Assembly (NCBI GenBank): GCA_002189035.1
Contig: NEEC01000016.1
Coordinates: 558,001-622,000, forward strand
Direction: 5' to 3'
DNA from: Utricularia gibba
Taxonomy: Eukaryota; Streptophyta; Magnoliopsida; Lamiales; Lentibulariaceae
Length of the DNA: 64,000 bases
Shown here: piece after piece, positions 1-12,333 of the stretch
How the letters are laid out: every line of letters starts with the position of its first letter
Numbering within the stretch: position 1 is the first letter of the stretch
Translations under genes and position numbers: made by a program
Notes under the pieces: generated by a model
Seen by the model: only the letters and a program-made list of their open reading frames with translations
What the model was told of the DNA's origin: nothing
The model's database searches: none

Positions 1-907
1 CCACTTTCTGAACTCCAAGAGATAAAAATGGAATCATTCAAAACTCCAGAATGAACATTTATAAAACATAACAACCAGCTGGGGTTTAGAGAAACCTGAC
101 TAGCTGTTTCACCAATCTACGAACTTCACCAGACTCATGCTTCCTCAATCGATTTACATGTCTTCCAATATCAGTTTCCTAGATAGCATTTCGAATGTTT
201 CAAAATATCCATCTTTCCACTCCTTATAAAGAATATAATCTTTTGTTTCCTTAAAAGATACATAAATAAACATCAAGGAGTTTAACCTTGAGAGCTTGAA
301 ACGTTATATCCATATCAGCTAAGGTTTGCAGTAGATCCATCACAGAATCTTCACTCTGAACAGCAACAGATTAATCATGTTCCTCAAAACATTGCTCGAA
401 AAAGGAATTAAAAGTTAAAACCTGCTCAGAGTCTTCAAGTTGCTTTTTTATGCTGAGAATTGTGCTCTGTTCATCATCAAACAACCCACCATAGGGATCG
501 AGATCATCACCATCATCCCCTAAACCACTAAAAGTTCTATGATTTGATTCAGGGGTCAACGGACTTCGACTGTAATCCTTGCTCAAGCCTTTATTAACCC
601 CATACCCTTCAATATCAATGCCTCGCTTCTTTTCACGCATTCCATGTGTATTATCCATATCATCCCCACTATCACTAACATTCTCACCAAACACTCGACC
701 TTCGTGGTTCACACCGCTCCCAATTCCACCATCACAGTTCTTGCACAGTTTCGAAGACGGGGCGTACAACAACTCAACAATTCCATCTCGCCGGCGGCGC
801 AGCTCCTCGCCGTAGTCCGAGCTAGCCACCTTAATCGCAGCCTCAATCATATCCCAAATCCCCGCCCCGGATCTCGACAAAACCGCCAGAAATTCATCAG
901 GATCCAT
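1..907 (-). CDS. MED26C: MED26-type Mediator subunit (partial, 5' part of gene)
   Basis: Nuclear Mediator subunit that carries a TFIIS N-terminal (LW) domain and is thought to link elongation factors to Pol II. Seen: start codon at 907 ([14 protein letters not shown]). Exons are 907-422, 355-287, 178-96 and 7-1, all joined by GT-AG borders in matching phase; the gene continues off the left edge. Exon 1 encodes the conserved N-terminal helix block and an acidic linker. Exons 2 and 3 encode [19 protein letters not shown] and [14 protein letters not shown], the start of the LW domain; the last 7 bases give the next residues, R-K-W. Known: plant MED26 paralogs share this layout. The 'c' paralog is my best match from the N-terminus, not proven. 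The next in-frame Met upstream (about 961) gives 18 extra Gly/Ala-rich residues and is less likely as start. Confidence 0.85.
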
Positions 908-1925
908 GGAGAAAGAGCCTCCACCGGCGCCTTCCCCCTCCACAAGCACCGCAGTCAGCAAATATGACCAGATTCCTCAATCCAAATCACCGATCTGAAA
1001 AAAAAAAGGCTCAGAAAAAGCTTAAAGCAGGTTCGCCGGAGCAGGGATTCATCACGACTGCGTGAACCAAACGATAATCGGATCCTGATTTTCCGATCAA
1101 AGCAAGATTAAGCGAGACAATGACAAAAAATGTCAGAAATTGTTCAATGAATTATTCTATTCCTTACCTTTTTCCTCCGTTGACCAATTTGGACGTGGCG
1201 TTTGGCCCAGGTCTTACACCCAAATCCAACACTCTTACACCCAATTATTAAAATATTTTAATTTATTCGATATTAAATAGTATTTTATTAAAAAATATTA
1301 TTTAAGAAAAATATTTATCAATTAAAAATGTTATAATTATGCATATAACATCTCTAACAATAATTTTTTTTGAAATAGAAAGTATAATATGATATTTTAC
1401 TATTATAAAAGTAATTAAATTCACTTAATATATAATTTACATTTCATCATTAATAAAGCATTAAATAAAATTAATTAGGTATTTAATTGATGGTATAAAA
1501 TTGTTTAGTAGAATTTATTTAAGCTGTTTGGTATTAGATATTATTTATATTAATTTTAAAAAGGAGTATGTTTTATAGATAATTTATTTAATGGAGGTTT
1601 ATTTATCATTTATTTTATTGAAAAAATATAATTAACACAAAAAATATAATATTTAATAATTGAATTTATGGGCCTATGGCGTTCAAGAAAGATGGGCATT
1701 GCGGATTTGGATCCGGGCCAGGCCCGGTTTTCAGACGGGGCGGGCCTGAGCTTTGCCGTCTGTATTTGGACTTTGGAACAGAGTGCATAGTACGTCGTGC
1801 ATTTTCATACAATTTGCAGAGACGACGCAATATAGTTTGCCACGTCATCTCCTAACCTGAGAAAGTGACGACGAGCGTGAGGGCAGATTAGCGCGAGTTG
1901 TTTTTGTTCATGATTTTTGATCGGA
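908..1925. other. Divergent intergenic region, MED26 / TMCO4
   Basis: Between two divergent genes. The centre (about 1240-1660) is very AT-rich with no recognisable gene or transposon ends. The flanks are mixed-composition sequence that should hold both promoters and 5' untranslated regions. I see no RNA gene here. Confidence 0.5.
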
Positions 1926-4900
1926 ATGTCACGATCTACCGTCAAGGAGACGGCTTCGCGGCAGTATGCAGCGGGAGCTTTGTTCGCGCTTGCCCTGAAC
2001 CAGGCCCAGATTCATCAAATCTGCCCATTGGGAGTTTCCACGGACTTGAACGAGGATGACGGCGGCCGGAACTCGGAGGAACGATCGAGTAGTAGCAGTA
2101 GCGCTGACTCTGTCTCCGATGACCCGCAGCTGTGGGTTCACCCCTCCTCTGGCCTTCTTCGCCCGGTCTTCAGGTAATTCTGGTTTATTATGTCTTTGGT
2201 GCTTTTGGAGGATACATTGAATTTTTCTGGTGTCCCGCAGGTATCTCGAGATTGATAGTAGGGCTTGGGAAGGCTTGGAGGAAACAGCGATAGCTTCACC
2301 TGCCAAGAGCCATATTGGAGCGGTTAGTTTAGAATTGTAATTAGTCTTTTTATTTTTTAAAAGAAAAATATAAGAGTCGTGGCTTTCTTTTGAATGAAAG
2401 TTAACCTGTAGAGAATTGGAATGTTCTTAGTTTTCAAATGGCTTGAACTTGATCAATCTAGGGTGGGAGCTTTTGAAAAAATATCCTTGGAAGTCATTCC
2501 CTTGCAATTTGTACTTTAATCTTGAAAGTTTGATACCGTTTCTGGTTTCATGTGAATTATGCAAGGGAATGATTTCCAAGGACCTTTTGGATAGGGAACT
2601 GTACCGTATCATGTATCATTAGGATGAGTGTTCAGTGGAGTCCTTTTCAAAAAAAAAAAACTGATTCTTTCCTGAAGGGATTCTGTCAATTTTTTGGAAA
2701 AGGGAATATGCTTTCTAGGGATTCTTTTTTGCTTACAATCATGGCATATGATATTGACATATAGTAGACAAAAACTTGTGCATTCAGTATGTCTGAGATA
2801 TGGCATATTTTTCAATCAATCCAGTTTTTGAGGTTACTAGCTGAGGAAAGTGTTGAAATATCAGAAACTGCTGCAGAAGAAGAACTGGCTTTAATGAAAG
2901 CTGTGGATTCGATGTCTTTGGTCATGGAAAGTATTACTGCTGAACACAAAAGGGGGAAACAGCTTGAATATGAGAATGAGTGTCGCAAGAAGTTTTCTAC
3001 TCCTGATAAAAACCTAGACTCAGAATCTGACGATAAAAGTGTACCTGGAAACTCTGAGGAAGAAATAAATTTTATTAATTCTATCATTGGGGAAGTTCCA
3101 GATGAATCTACAAGTCAATCTAACAAAAAACCATCAGATGAGTGGTCAATTCCTGAAGAGTCCATATGTGAATCTGACAAAAAACCATCAAATGAGTTGA
3201 CATTGCTTAGTTATCCAAGAAAGGTGACCGTACTCTATGAGCTTCTATCAGGTTGTCTGGCCAATATCCCCGAAGATAACCAGAAAACCAATAGAAGGAG
3301 GAGGGGTTATGATGCTAGGCATCGTGTTGCACTGAGGCTGCTCGCTACATGGCTCAATGTCGAATGGATAAAAATGGTTCACGCTGATTCCTTCTACCTG
3401 ATGTTTTTTTTAATCTATGCCAGTGTCTGTTTAATTATCTAGATTTTAATGCTGCCACAGTTTTAGTGAACTCTAAATTTTCTCTCTTCATTGAAATATA
3501 GACAAGATGTGTGCATGTTGACGCAATGGCTATTTTTCTGCACCAGGTATGACTGTTAAAAGGTTTAAGCGATTTCCTACTGAGAAATTGTCTTGTGTAG
3601 GACGCAATTGAAACCATAGTAGCTTGTTCCGCAATGGCGTTTCTAAAAGAAGAGGAATCAAAGGCAGTGAAATCTGAAGAAAGTGCTTGGACAAAGTGGA
3701 AGCGTGGAGGTATAATTGGTGCTGCTGCATTAACTGGAGGAACATTGCTGGCGGTCACTGGAGGTTTACTTTTGCTCCTGATTGTTATTATTAGTTGAGG
3801 CCATGTCGTGAAGGCCTCATATTATACTTGGCATGACTCATCGGTAGCTGTTCTCATCAGGATTGGCAGCTCCTGCAATCGCTGCTGGATTTAGTGCTTT
3901 AGTGCCAACACTGGGAACCATCGTTCCTGTTATTGGAGCAAGTGGCTTTGCTGCGGTTGCCAGTGCTGCTGGAAGCGTTGCAGGTTCAGTTGCTGTAGCA
4001 GCTTCCTTTGGTGGTAAGTTTGAATGGACAAGGCAAAAAGCGGTTGTTACACTTCATTATGCAGTTCCAACATACTTACAAAAAAGAAAAACTTCTATAA
4101 AAATAATTTATCAATAAGCTTTTGGAGCATGATTTTGACTGCCATTTTATGTCTTGATCGAATTTGATGAATTCTTTCCCGCATGCATGTGCAATCACAT
4201 TCTGTAAGATGTGTTGTTCCCTTTTTTTCTTTATCGCTAGCTGCTGGAGCTGGGCTTACTGGCACCAAAATGGCCAGGAGGATGGGTGGTATTGATGAAT
4301 TTGAGTTCAAATCAATGGGCCAAAAACATAACCAAGGAGTGAGTGCATAAATTTTCAGCGGTGGTGGGAGAATTTACATGCATATTCTTCATCGTGATTC
4401 TCATTTCAGCAACTAGGAGTTGAGATTGCAATATCTGGGTTTGTTTTTGAAGAAAAGGACTTCATAAGACCTTGGGAAGGTCAAAAAGACAATATGGATA
4501 GGTGAGCTACGTTGGGCAGCATGTCTCACCAGAATAGCCATAGTTTAACTCTTACACTGCATTTAGTGACTATTTTGTGATACTTATTCCTCAGATATGC
4601 ATTACAGTGGGAGTCAAAGCATTTAATTGCTGTAAGCACTGGTATTCAAGATTGGCTTACTTCAGGTAGAGGTTGATTTGTTGTTGCTAGTCTGTGATCT
4701 TGGACATGGTTGCGTCACTTATAATTGCTACAGCCCTGGCGATGGAAATAATGAGACGGGGTGCAATGATGACTGCTCTCCATTCTCTTCTGACGGCAAT
4801 GGCCTGGCCAGCAACACTGCTATACCTCGCTGATTTCATCGACAGCAAGTGGGCCGTTGCCTTGGACAGGTTTCTTTTTCCAGTATACTAATAATAAGTT

Positions 4901-5968
4901 CGTTGAAATGAAAAGTGCAAAAATTGCAGCGTTTATTTTTCACATGTTTTAGTGTGCACTGTATAGGTCTGATAAGGCTGGGAAAATGCTAGCTGATGTA
5001 TTATCAAGCGGGTTGCAGGGGCATAGGTATGCATATGATTAGAGAAAGTTCCAAACTGTGGTGTCCAATTTTTGTCTCTTGGAAGGCTATTATTATTTTT
5101 TTTTCTGATATGAAGCTTTTCCAACATTTCCAGGCCTGTCACACTTGTTGGTTTCTCACTTGGAGCAAGGGTGATATTCAGGTGCCTCCAGATTTTGGCT
5201 GAAAGTGATTCTAATGGTAAGAACTGATGATGAGTAAGCTCCTGACTGAACTCGTATCCAACATTGAAACTTGATATGCAATGTTGAGAATCACCTCTTA
5301 TTTTCACCAGCCGGAATCGTGGAACGAGTTGTTCTTCTCGGAGCCCCAATACGAATTAGAGACATGAACTGGGAAGCTACCCGGAAGGTCTACCTAATCC
5401 TCCTGAATCCCACCTTCTTCACCTCCCCACGTGAACTGAACATGTACCTGCACAGGTTGTTGCTGGGAGATACATCAATGCCTACTCTTCAAATGACCTG
5501 ATGCTCGGAGTCGCATTTCGTGCAAGGTACGGTACACCTGCCATAGTTATGTTCTATCCTGCAATCCTGATGATCCCTCCCCTTAACTTATCCAATGCCA
5601 TGCAATAGCCTCCTAACTCAAGGACTGGCCGGAATCCAGCCCGTGAATGTGCCGGGGATCGAAAATGTATGCATCTTTTTCCTAGCTCTTGTTGCCATTT
5701 CCATCCCGCTAGCAGTCACAGTGTCTCACTGCCGGTTCCCTGTTTGAGACAGGTTGATGTAACAGACATGATCGACGGCCACTCCTCCTATCTATGGAGA
5801 AGCGAAGAGATCATCGAGCATCTCGAACTGGATACTTACTACCCTGTTTTCAACGGAGCCGGAAGAGCCCTCGTCAAATCATCATCTTCCATCAGATCAG
5901 ACGACCCCAATCTTCCGGCTCACCTCCCGCCGGGGTTGCAGAGCCGGTCGGACCCACGCCCGGTTTAA
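1926..5968 (+). CDS. TMCO4-like DUF726 membrane alpha/beta-hydrolase
   Basis: Plant homolog of transmembrane and coiled-coil domain protein 4 (DUF726). The family has an alpha/beta-hydrolase fold; substrate unknown. Fifteen exons with matching phases: 1926-2173, 2241-2322, 2825-3376, 3601-3763, 3861-4013, 4241-4338, 4410-4501, 4595-4665, 4734-4869, 4967-5026, 5134-5216, 5311-5387, 5456-5526, 5609-5666, 5753-5968. They sum to 2160 nt, 719 residues. Seen: Ser/Glu-rich N-terminal half; a Gly/Ala-rich hydrophobic stretch across exons 4-6 that should insert in membrane; conserved WESKHLIAVSTGIQDWLTS; and the nucleophile elbow GFSLG (about residues 558-562, Ser560) followed by VVLLGAP. The start is the ATG in exon 1 giving MSRSTVKE. 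The first of three closely spaced plus-strand genes. Function beyond the fold is inference. Confidence 0.92.
2484..2582 (+). repeat. 23-bp near-perfect inverted repeat in TMCO4 intron 2
   Basis: TCCTTGGAAGTCATTCCCTT followed by GCA (2484-2506) is the reverse complement of 2560-2582 except for one position, which would be a G-U wobble in RNA. The loop is 53 nt. A second, weaker pairing of A-rich and T-rich arms lies at about 2640-2705 in the same intron. It could be a small foldback transposon or a hairpin RNA; the sequence alone does not decide. Confidence 0.6.
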
Positions 5969-6367
5969 GCTCATTTGGGTGGATCGTTCCGGTCCGAAGG
6001 GAAGCCATGCAATTTGACGGGAGTATATAGATTGATTTAATGTTTAAATAATGAAATAATTATTTAGTTAGATTTGATAGCACAATATAATGTATATAAT
6101 TAAATGTTATTATTATGGATTAAATATTTAAATACTATGTTCAAAGTATGGACGTTACGACGTCGTATAGATCATCCCCGTCAATTTTCCCCAATTTCGG
6201 TGGGAGGGGTTTGGATTTTGAAGATCACACTGCTGCTCCGCTCCGCTGACGATGTTGGGATTCTTCTGAAAGAAGTTGTAATGAAATTGTGGTCTCTGTT
6301 GTGGCTTGTCGAAGAGCTTTTTTGATTTCCGGAGTGCGGGGATTCCTAACCATTTTTGCAGTTGTTG
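5969..6367. other. Intergenic, TMCO4 3' end to RTE1 start
   Basis: About 100 bp of 3' flank, an AT-rich stretch at 6030-6140, then the 5' flank and likely 5' untranslated region of the next gene. Nothing else recognised. Confidence 0.5.
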
Positions 6368-7271
6368 ATGGGATCAAATGAGGATCATGCGTTGATGATC
6401 GGAGAACATGAGCCTGAGTCAATGCGAATTGACCCGGCGAGAGGAAGATTTCCGTACTGTCTCGTATGGTCGCCTCTTCCTGTCTTGTCTTGGTTTTTTC
6501 CATGTATTGGCCACATTGGAATATGCAGGGCGGATGGGGTGATACTGGATTTTGCTGGCCCCAACTTCGTTTGTGTTGATAATTTCGTGTTTGGTGCGCC
6601 GACTCGATACATTCAGCTCGGGAAAGAACAGGTGAGTCAACATTTTCATCTTTCTGAGCTTGGATTTTGAACACTGGAAGCTTGTGGTTGTCTTGTAATA
6701 CTAGATTGGGGTTGCCTGAAAAATGGAAACTTGAGTTGCTTCCGTTGCATGCCTCTTGATCGTGAATTCGTGGCAACTTGCGACCCTTTTAATTTGCCAT
6801 GACCTGTGCTTTTGCTCTTATAGATTCTGCCTAAATCATTTGGTGCAGTGTAGTGCTTTGTATAACTCCCCTGCACACGAGAGTGACGATGAAGGAACCC
6901 AAAACAGAGAGACAAATGACATCACAAGCTGGGACAATGAACTACTCAGAAGCACACAAGAGTACCAGCATCACTCCTACAACATACTAACCTGCAACTG
7001 CCATTCATTTGTGGCAAACTGCTTGAACATGTTGAAGTTTCGTTCTCGCAAATGGAATGTGGTAAATCTGGCAGTCTTTATCTTCACCAAGGGACAGTTT
7101 GTTAGTAGATTAGCCATCGTTCGGACATACTTACCTTTTGTGGTTGCATCTGCCATTGGGCTTGCTCTTGGAGGACAGGCCTATCTCACTTATTTGGCTG
7201 CCTTTGTTTGTGTTCTTGTGGGGTGGTTTCTCATTGGCACTTACTGTTTTAAAAACCTGATCCATGTTTAG
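6368..7271 (+). CDS. RTE1 / RTE1-homolog (DUF778, TMEM222 family)
   Basis: Endomembrane (Golgi/ER) protein. Arabidopsis RTE1 promotes ETR1 ethylene-receptor signalling, and RTH is its close paralog. Two exons, 6368-6631 and 6849-7271, give 228 residues. Seen: [20 protein letters not shown], then [20 protein letters not shown] near the N-terminus; the Cys/His block [14 protein letters not shown] at about 135-148; a [10 protein letters not shown] stretch; and two hydrophobic segments in the C-terminal 50 residues (about 183-220). These match the DUF778 family throughout. The length is nearer to what I remember for RTH (about 230) than for RTE1 (about 250), so I leave the paralog open. The start is the first in-frame ATG, before [17 protein letters not shown]. 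Confidence 0.9.
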
Positions 7272-7575
7272 CTTATCATTCTCCTGTATCCCAGCTGCTT
7301 CCTGGCTGGTTTTGCGCTGCTTTGTGCATGATGGTGATACATGGAAAATGTGTAGTGCTCATCTCTTGTGAACTATGGAAGAAAAGAAACTTTGGCCTTT
7401 CAGTGCTGTGGTTGTTCGGGTTGGTTGCATTGGTGTACGGACAAGTTTTTTCTTTTTTTGGAGCACGTGTATTTGTTATATTTTTAATAATTTACTATTA
7501 ATAGAAAAAACTAATAAAAATTCCAAAATATTTGTTGAATTTCTTTTTTCCACTCTGTGAGCTTAAGCTCCGGCC

Positions 7576-8735
7576 ATGGGTACAGCGTCGTACGCCGGGA
7601 AAAGTATCCGGCTTTTCAAGAGCAGAGGCCAGCATCTTCTTACCAACTCGCGAGTTCTCGATTCAATTGTTCGGAGTTCGGACATCAAACCTGATGATAC
7701 TGTTTTGGAGATCGGTCCCGGGACGGGGAACCTCACGCTCAAGCTCCTAAAAGCAGCCAAGAGTGTTGTCGCTGTGGAAGTCGACAACCGTATGGTAGAC
7801 ATTCTACGGCAAAGGGTTGCAGATGCAGGGCTCCAGGACCGGTTGAACGTGAGGTTTATCACTTATGTAGTTTAACTGTTCGACGTAATGCTTTATAGAA
7901 AAGAGCTTGTTCTGGAAGATAGATGTTGGGTTTATGATTTCTGAGATTGCTAGTTTATTCTCCTGTGCTGCACATGCAGATTGTTTGTGGGGATGCATTG
8001 AAGATCCAATTCCCTCAATTCAATCTTGTTGTGGCGAACATTCCATATGGTATATCATCCCCTTTGATTGCTAAATTGGTTTATGGCGTCGAAGCAAATC
8101 CATTCAGGAGCGCCACCCTGCTGCTACAGAAGGAGTTTGCTAAAAGACTGATGTCCGAGCCTGGGGATTCTGAATTTAACAGATTAGCTGTGAATGTAAA
8201 GCTGGTGGCAGATGTGGAGTTTGTAATGGATGTGAGCAAGAGGGACTTCAACCCTTGTCCCAAAGTAGATTCCGCAGTAGTTAAACTCTATCCAAAGGAA
8301 GAAATCCCGGATATATACTACCCGGAGTGGTGGGCATTCACAAGGACTTGTTTCAACAAGAAGAACAAGACTCTTGGAGCAATGTTCAAGAAGAAGAGGA
8401 AACTAATGGAGCTTATGAGGCTTTCTAGAGATTTTAATGGTGCATCATTGGAAGAAAAGTGTGATAGTTATTCCAGTAGCGATGAAGACGATGATAACAG
8501 GGGCGAGAAGGCAAGTAAAACAGGAGATGTTTATATTTTCAGAGATAGAATCATGAGTATCTTGAAAGCTACTGGATTCGCGGACAAGAGACCATCAAAG
8601 TTATCTAAGGATGAGCTTCTACATTTGCTGTCAGCTTTGAACGAGGCTGGGGTACATTTTCATGATCAACCAAAGCTAAAGGACAAGACATGGGACTGGG
8701 AAGATGCTTATGAAGCTTGTGATGCTCAGCTCTAA
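7576..8735 (+). CDS. DIM1B: rRNA adenine dimethyltransferase, DIM1B-type (mitochondrial)
   Basis: KsgA/Dim1 family enzyme that transfers methyl groups from S-adenosylmethionine to two adjacent adenines near the 3' end of small-subunit rRNA. Two exons, 7576-7848 and 7980-8735, give 342 residues. Seen: SAM motif EIGPGTG (residues 45-51), acidic VEVDNRM, catalytic NIPY (111-114), and FNPCPKVDSAVVKL plus CFNKKNKTLGAMFKKKRK near the C-terminus. An acidic insert (SSSDEDDD) follows. The C-terminal part resembles Arabidopsis DIM1B rather than the nucleolar DIM1A. Oddity: only 13 residues precede LFKSRGQHLL, a short presequence for a mitochondrial protein; an upstream start or exon may exist but no in-frame ATG is obvious. 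Confidence 0.92.
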
Positions 8736-8894
8736 GTTGCTTCATCTTCAACTACTGTATGTACATCCGTATCTGTGTGATATAGGCAATTTCAGTTAAA
8801 AAAAGAAGAATCATGATGGACCAGAGCTCAGCTGTAGCACAGTCGACTGAATCCAACACCCAACCACCAGATAAATGCACATCCTTTTCCATTC

Positions 8895-11053
8895 TCACTT
8901 GTGCATCACTGGCGTGATCGAGACTGGAAGCTTCATCTTCATTCTCACCGTGGGGAAGTAAATTATCTGGTCTTTCTCTGCTGCCATCCTGCACTCTCAA
9001 TCCGTTCAAAAGAGCGAAAGGCTGACAAGAGATATGATAGATGCACCAAAAGCGTTTCTTTACCTGTAGCTTGTAACAAGATGATGAAGAAAAATTGAAG
9101 TCTCTAGCCGTGTGAGTTCCAGTCCAGGGCATAGCCTTTGGCCTCCCCCGAATGGGGTGAAAATCTGACTACCAGCACCTGCTCCTGCTTCCTGATCCAA
9201 CAGACAAAAAAATGAGTAACAAGCTTCTCTTCTCTTGTTGCTTCAGACCCCAGCAGCACTTTTTGCTTACATTCCATCTCCAGGGATCAAATTCATAAGG
9301 ATTCTCATAATGCATTTCGTCCATGTGAATTGAACTGAAAGAAGTCATGACACACCACCCCTTTGGTATCAAGTAACCTGAAAACATGCCCATAATTCAG
9401 CATCCAATTGAGCAGGGAGAGTATATCAGTAACTCACCTTTGATTGTAACATCTTTTAGAGCTTCTCTCCACACCGCATTGATGATGTTACCAAGTCTCA
9501 GAGTTTCGCTGATAACCTGCACCAGAACCATCAGCTACAGAGGAGGAGATCTCGAAAAAAAAATTCCAAGAATCTTTGACTGCACTCACGTTTTGTGTGA
9601 AGGGCAATGAAAGGTAATCACTCCAACTGTATTCATCATCACCTTTCCTCTGCTTGAGTTGCATGTTTTCTTCCTGTTTCACAAAAACATCAGAATAATG
9701 TTTCTGTTCAGATCTTTTTTTGTAGCTCTGGTTGGTTCTCCATCTTACCGTGAGATGGGAAAGAGCGGCAGGGTTGTCTACAAGAAACTTCACTGCTAGA
9801 GTCATTGCTGTAGGCACAGTCTCCTCTCCAGGAATCATCATTTCTATTATGTTTTCGATGATGACATCAAGCTTGCCATCTTCTCCATTGTCACGAAGTA
9901 GTAAATCGACAATACTGCTTGGCAACTTGTCTTGTGTTGCCTCTGCACAAGTTTTTCTCTCTACAATTCTTCTAACCATTTGGATCAATCTTTGCTTTGC
10001 CTGGTTACAGGAGGTTGGACATTGAAGATACCAAGAACACAGAAGAAGCTCACAGTTTCATGGGGAGCAGGAAACATTAGGTTACCTTTAGAGACTTGTA
10101 CAGCCTTGTACCAGGAAGTTTAATTGGCAAGCAGATCAAGCCTTTGACAACTTCCTCAAATTCTTGCTTCAGCAACTTGATCTCTTTTCCAGGGCAATCT
10201 CCCAACAGCACTTTGACAAGAATTTCAAATGTAATCTACCAAATCAAACATCATCAGCACTCAAGGGAACTGGCTAGCCACTGACTCCATAAAAAAAAAC
10301 TACCTTTTTGGTTTCCTCTTGAATGTAAACACGGGTGCCTTGTTCACCCCAAGCTGAAAAGGATAATCGAACAACATTCTCAATTTCCTTTGTGATTTGC
10401 GCTTTAAACTGAGGAGACTTCAAGAAAACGCTGATTAGAGTATGCATTTTCCTGTGCAAGGGTCCATTCATTTGCAGAATGGAGGACTTCCCAAGAAGTT
10501 CTGTAATGGATTTTGGGTAGGAGGGTACAAACACATCCCCATGATTCTGCAAGATGATTCTGTTAAACTCAGGATCTGTTGATGCAATGATTGCCTTCCC
10601 AAGAAGACATGTTCTGAACACATTTCCATACCTGAAAGTACAAAGTAAATTGGTCAATGCACTTTGATGCCATAGTTGTGAAACATCACATAACTAAGTA
10701 GAAACATGGGGTGTCCTCATCTATCCATTAAATATCTCCTTTCAAAGCATCAAGAAGAAAGTAAAAGAACCCAGAAATTCTATACAACACAAAAGGATTT
10801 TAAGGGAGACTCACCTGGCTTTGCGCTTGTTCATGAAGTTGACAGGCGTGGAAGAGTATCCACAGGCTATAAATTCTAAGGTTTCCCCAATCACCGGCCA
10901 ACCCCAGCTCCCTCTGGGGATAACAGGGATCATCTCTCTCTTTGTATCATTTTCTTCTGCCTTCTTCATCCACCCTGCAACTTTACACACACAGAGAACA
11001 GCTAACACAATAAAAGATAGAACCCAGATCCCAGAAGATGCCAAAATCTCCAT
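8895..11053 (-). CDS. CYP90C1: Cytochrome P450, CYP90C1 (ROTUNDIFOLIA3)-like
   Basis: ER-anchored P450 of the CYP90 family; CYP90C1/D1 are C-23 hydroxylases of brassinosteroid synthesis. Nine exons in phase: 11053-10815, 10631-10304, 10235-10086, 10000-9749, 9673-9590, 9516-9438, 9377-9271, 9191-9064, 8988-8895; 486 residues. Seen: N-terminal hydrophobic anchor, then [21 protein letters not shown]-helix PGEET at about 296-300; E355-T-L-R358; and heme loop [13 protein letters not shown] with Cys at about 434. [25 protein letters not shown] and [17 protein letters not shown] favour CYP90C over CYP90D. It ends [16 protein letters not shown], normal for the family. No break seen, so it should be functional. 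The acidic insert found before the I-helix in some homologs is short here. Confidence 0.93.
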
Positions 11054-11962
11054 CTTTCCCTCCCCAACTCCTGTATCAACACAAAAGTTAAAACACTTGA
11101 AGGTTTATTTCTCTGTGATGGATTGTTTTCTTGAAAATTTCCTAAAGGAAACAAGGAGTTGAAGAGGATGGAGTCGGACAGATTAGATTGTAGTGTAATG
11201 ATGTGGGGCCTTGGACAGTACACTCCACACGTGTAGTTACACTCCTGTGTGAAAGAGAAATCTGGTTGAGCATTCATTACCTTCCGCCCAAACCATTATT
11301 GACTGTGGTCTCAAAAACCGTGGCCACATCGCTTTTCTTCCTCCTGATCAATCTCTTACAAAAAGTTGACAGCCTTGACGCCAAGGGAGGCGTCTACAAA
11401 AAAAAAGAAACTTTTTAGTCTTCTTGTTGACTCTGGAAAACAATTCACCATCCCTGAGCCTGGAGGCAAATTCCATTACAATACACTTTCCATAGCAACC
11501 CAAAAGACTTACCATCACATTTTTGTGAGGTTTCATCTTACATTGAATGGACTGATGCTGCAAAACAATATGCAAGGAACATCACTGAGAGCGTATATGT
11601 TTCATTAAACTTTGAAGACCATCTTTTAATCCACACAAATATGCATTTACCATTTTTCTCTGTTGGATTATTTAACTTAATGTATTGATAGAATAAGTTT
11701 AATGTAATAATTACTTTGTCTTGGATGACCAAAACTAATTTCCTAGTATTACGTAAGACTGGATGCAATTAAATCCATAACTAAGTCTTTAGTGAGTATA
11801 CTTTTTATAAACATAATTTATTGAGTTGATGATGTTTAATTACACACTTATAACAGTTACAACTTCAAACATTTATATGAGTAATATGATTTCATTAATC
11901 TCATTTATAATATAATAACTAATTAAAAGATAATATTTCCTAAACCTCTGTCTTAATAAAGG
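11054..11962. other. CYP90C promoter and AT-rich spacer
   Basis: Upstream flank of the P450 gene (about 11054-11600), then AT-rich sequence (11600-11960). No gene, RNA or transposon end is recognised. Confidence 0.45.
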
Positions 11963-12333
11963 CTAAGCTTTGTCTCTGGCATCCCGAGTGTGAAGCTTCA
12001 CCGCCTTCCTCCTGCTGCTATCTCTTTCGATTTGGAGAGAACAAAGGGGAGATATTCATCAATGACGACCTGTTTGTGTCCCTTCCAGAAGCTAAGTTCG
12101 AATCTATTCTGGCCGGCCGTCTTGCTACAAAACTTCCACTTCAATCTGATTCCTTTGAAAGAATCGATGACCTCTTCAATGAAAAACACGACGTCTTCCG
12201 CATCTGGGCAGGTAATCCTCCGAAGGTAGGTTCCCGCCGCGTCGAACAACTCGTTTCGGGTCGCCCCGTTGTACTCATTCACGATGATTGTGACGTCGGA
12301 GGAGAAGAGATTCCGAAGTAGTGAAGAAGCCAT
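11963..12333 (-). pseudogene. AAA-ATPase (BCS1-like/ASD family) N-terminal domain fragment
   Basis: From ATG 12333 the frame reads MASSLLRNLFSSDVTIIVNE and later LKWKF, FELSFWKGHKQVVIDEYLPF, which match the N-terminal domain of plant BCS1-like AAA-ATPases. The usual leading membrane segment is absent. After KSKEIAAGGRR the frame stops at about 11998; shifting by one base recovers KAVKLHTRDA, the family's next motif, and then a stop at 11963-11965. The AAA core (Walker A/B) that normally follows is not in the next kilobase. So this is a fragment cut at both ends with a frame break, probably non-functional. A very short expressed gene cannot be excluded. Confidence 0.7.

Noticed and set aside
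6225-6776. 183-codon frame antisense to the RTE1 homolog
   Set aside because: A shadow of exon 1 on the other strand; no independent coding evidence.
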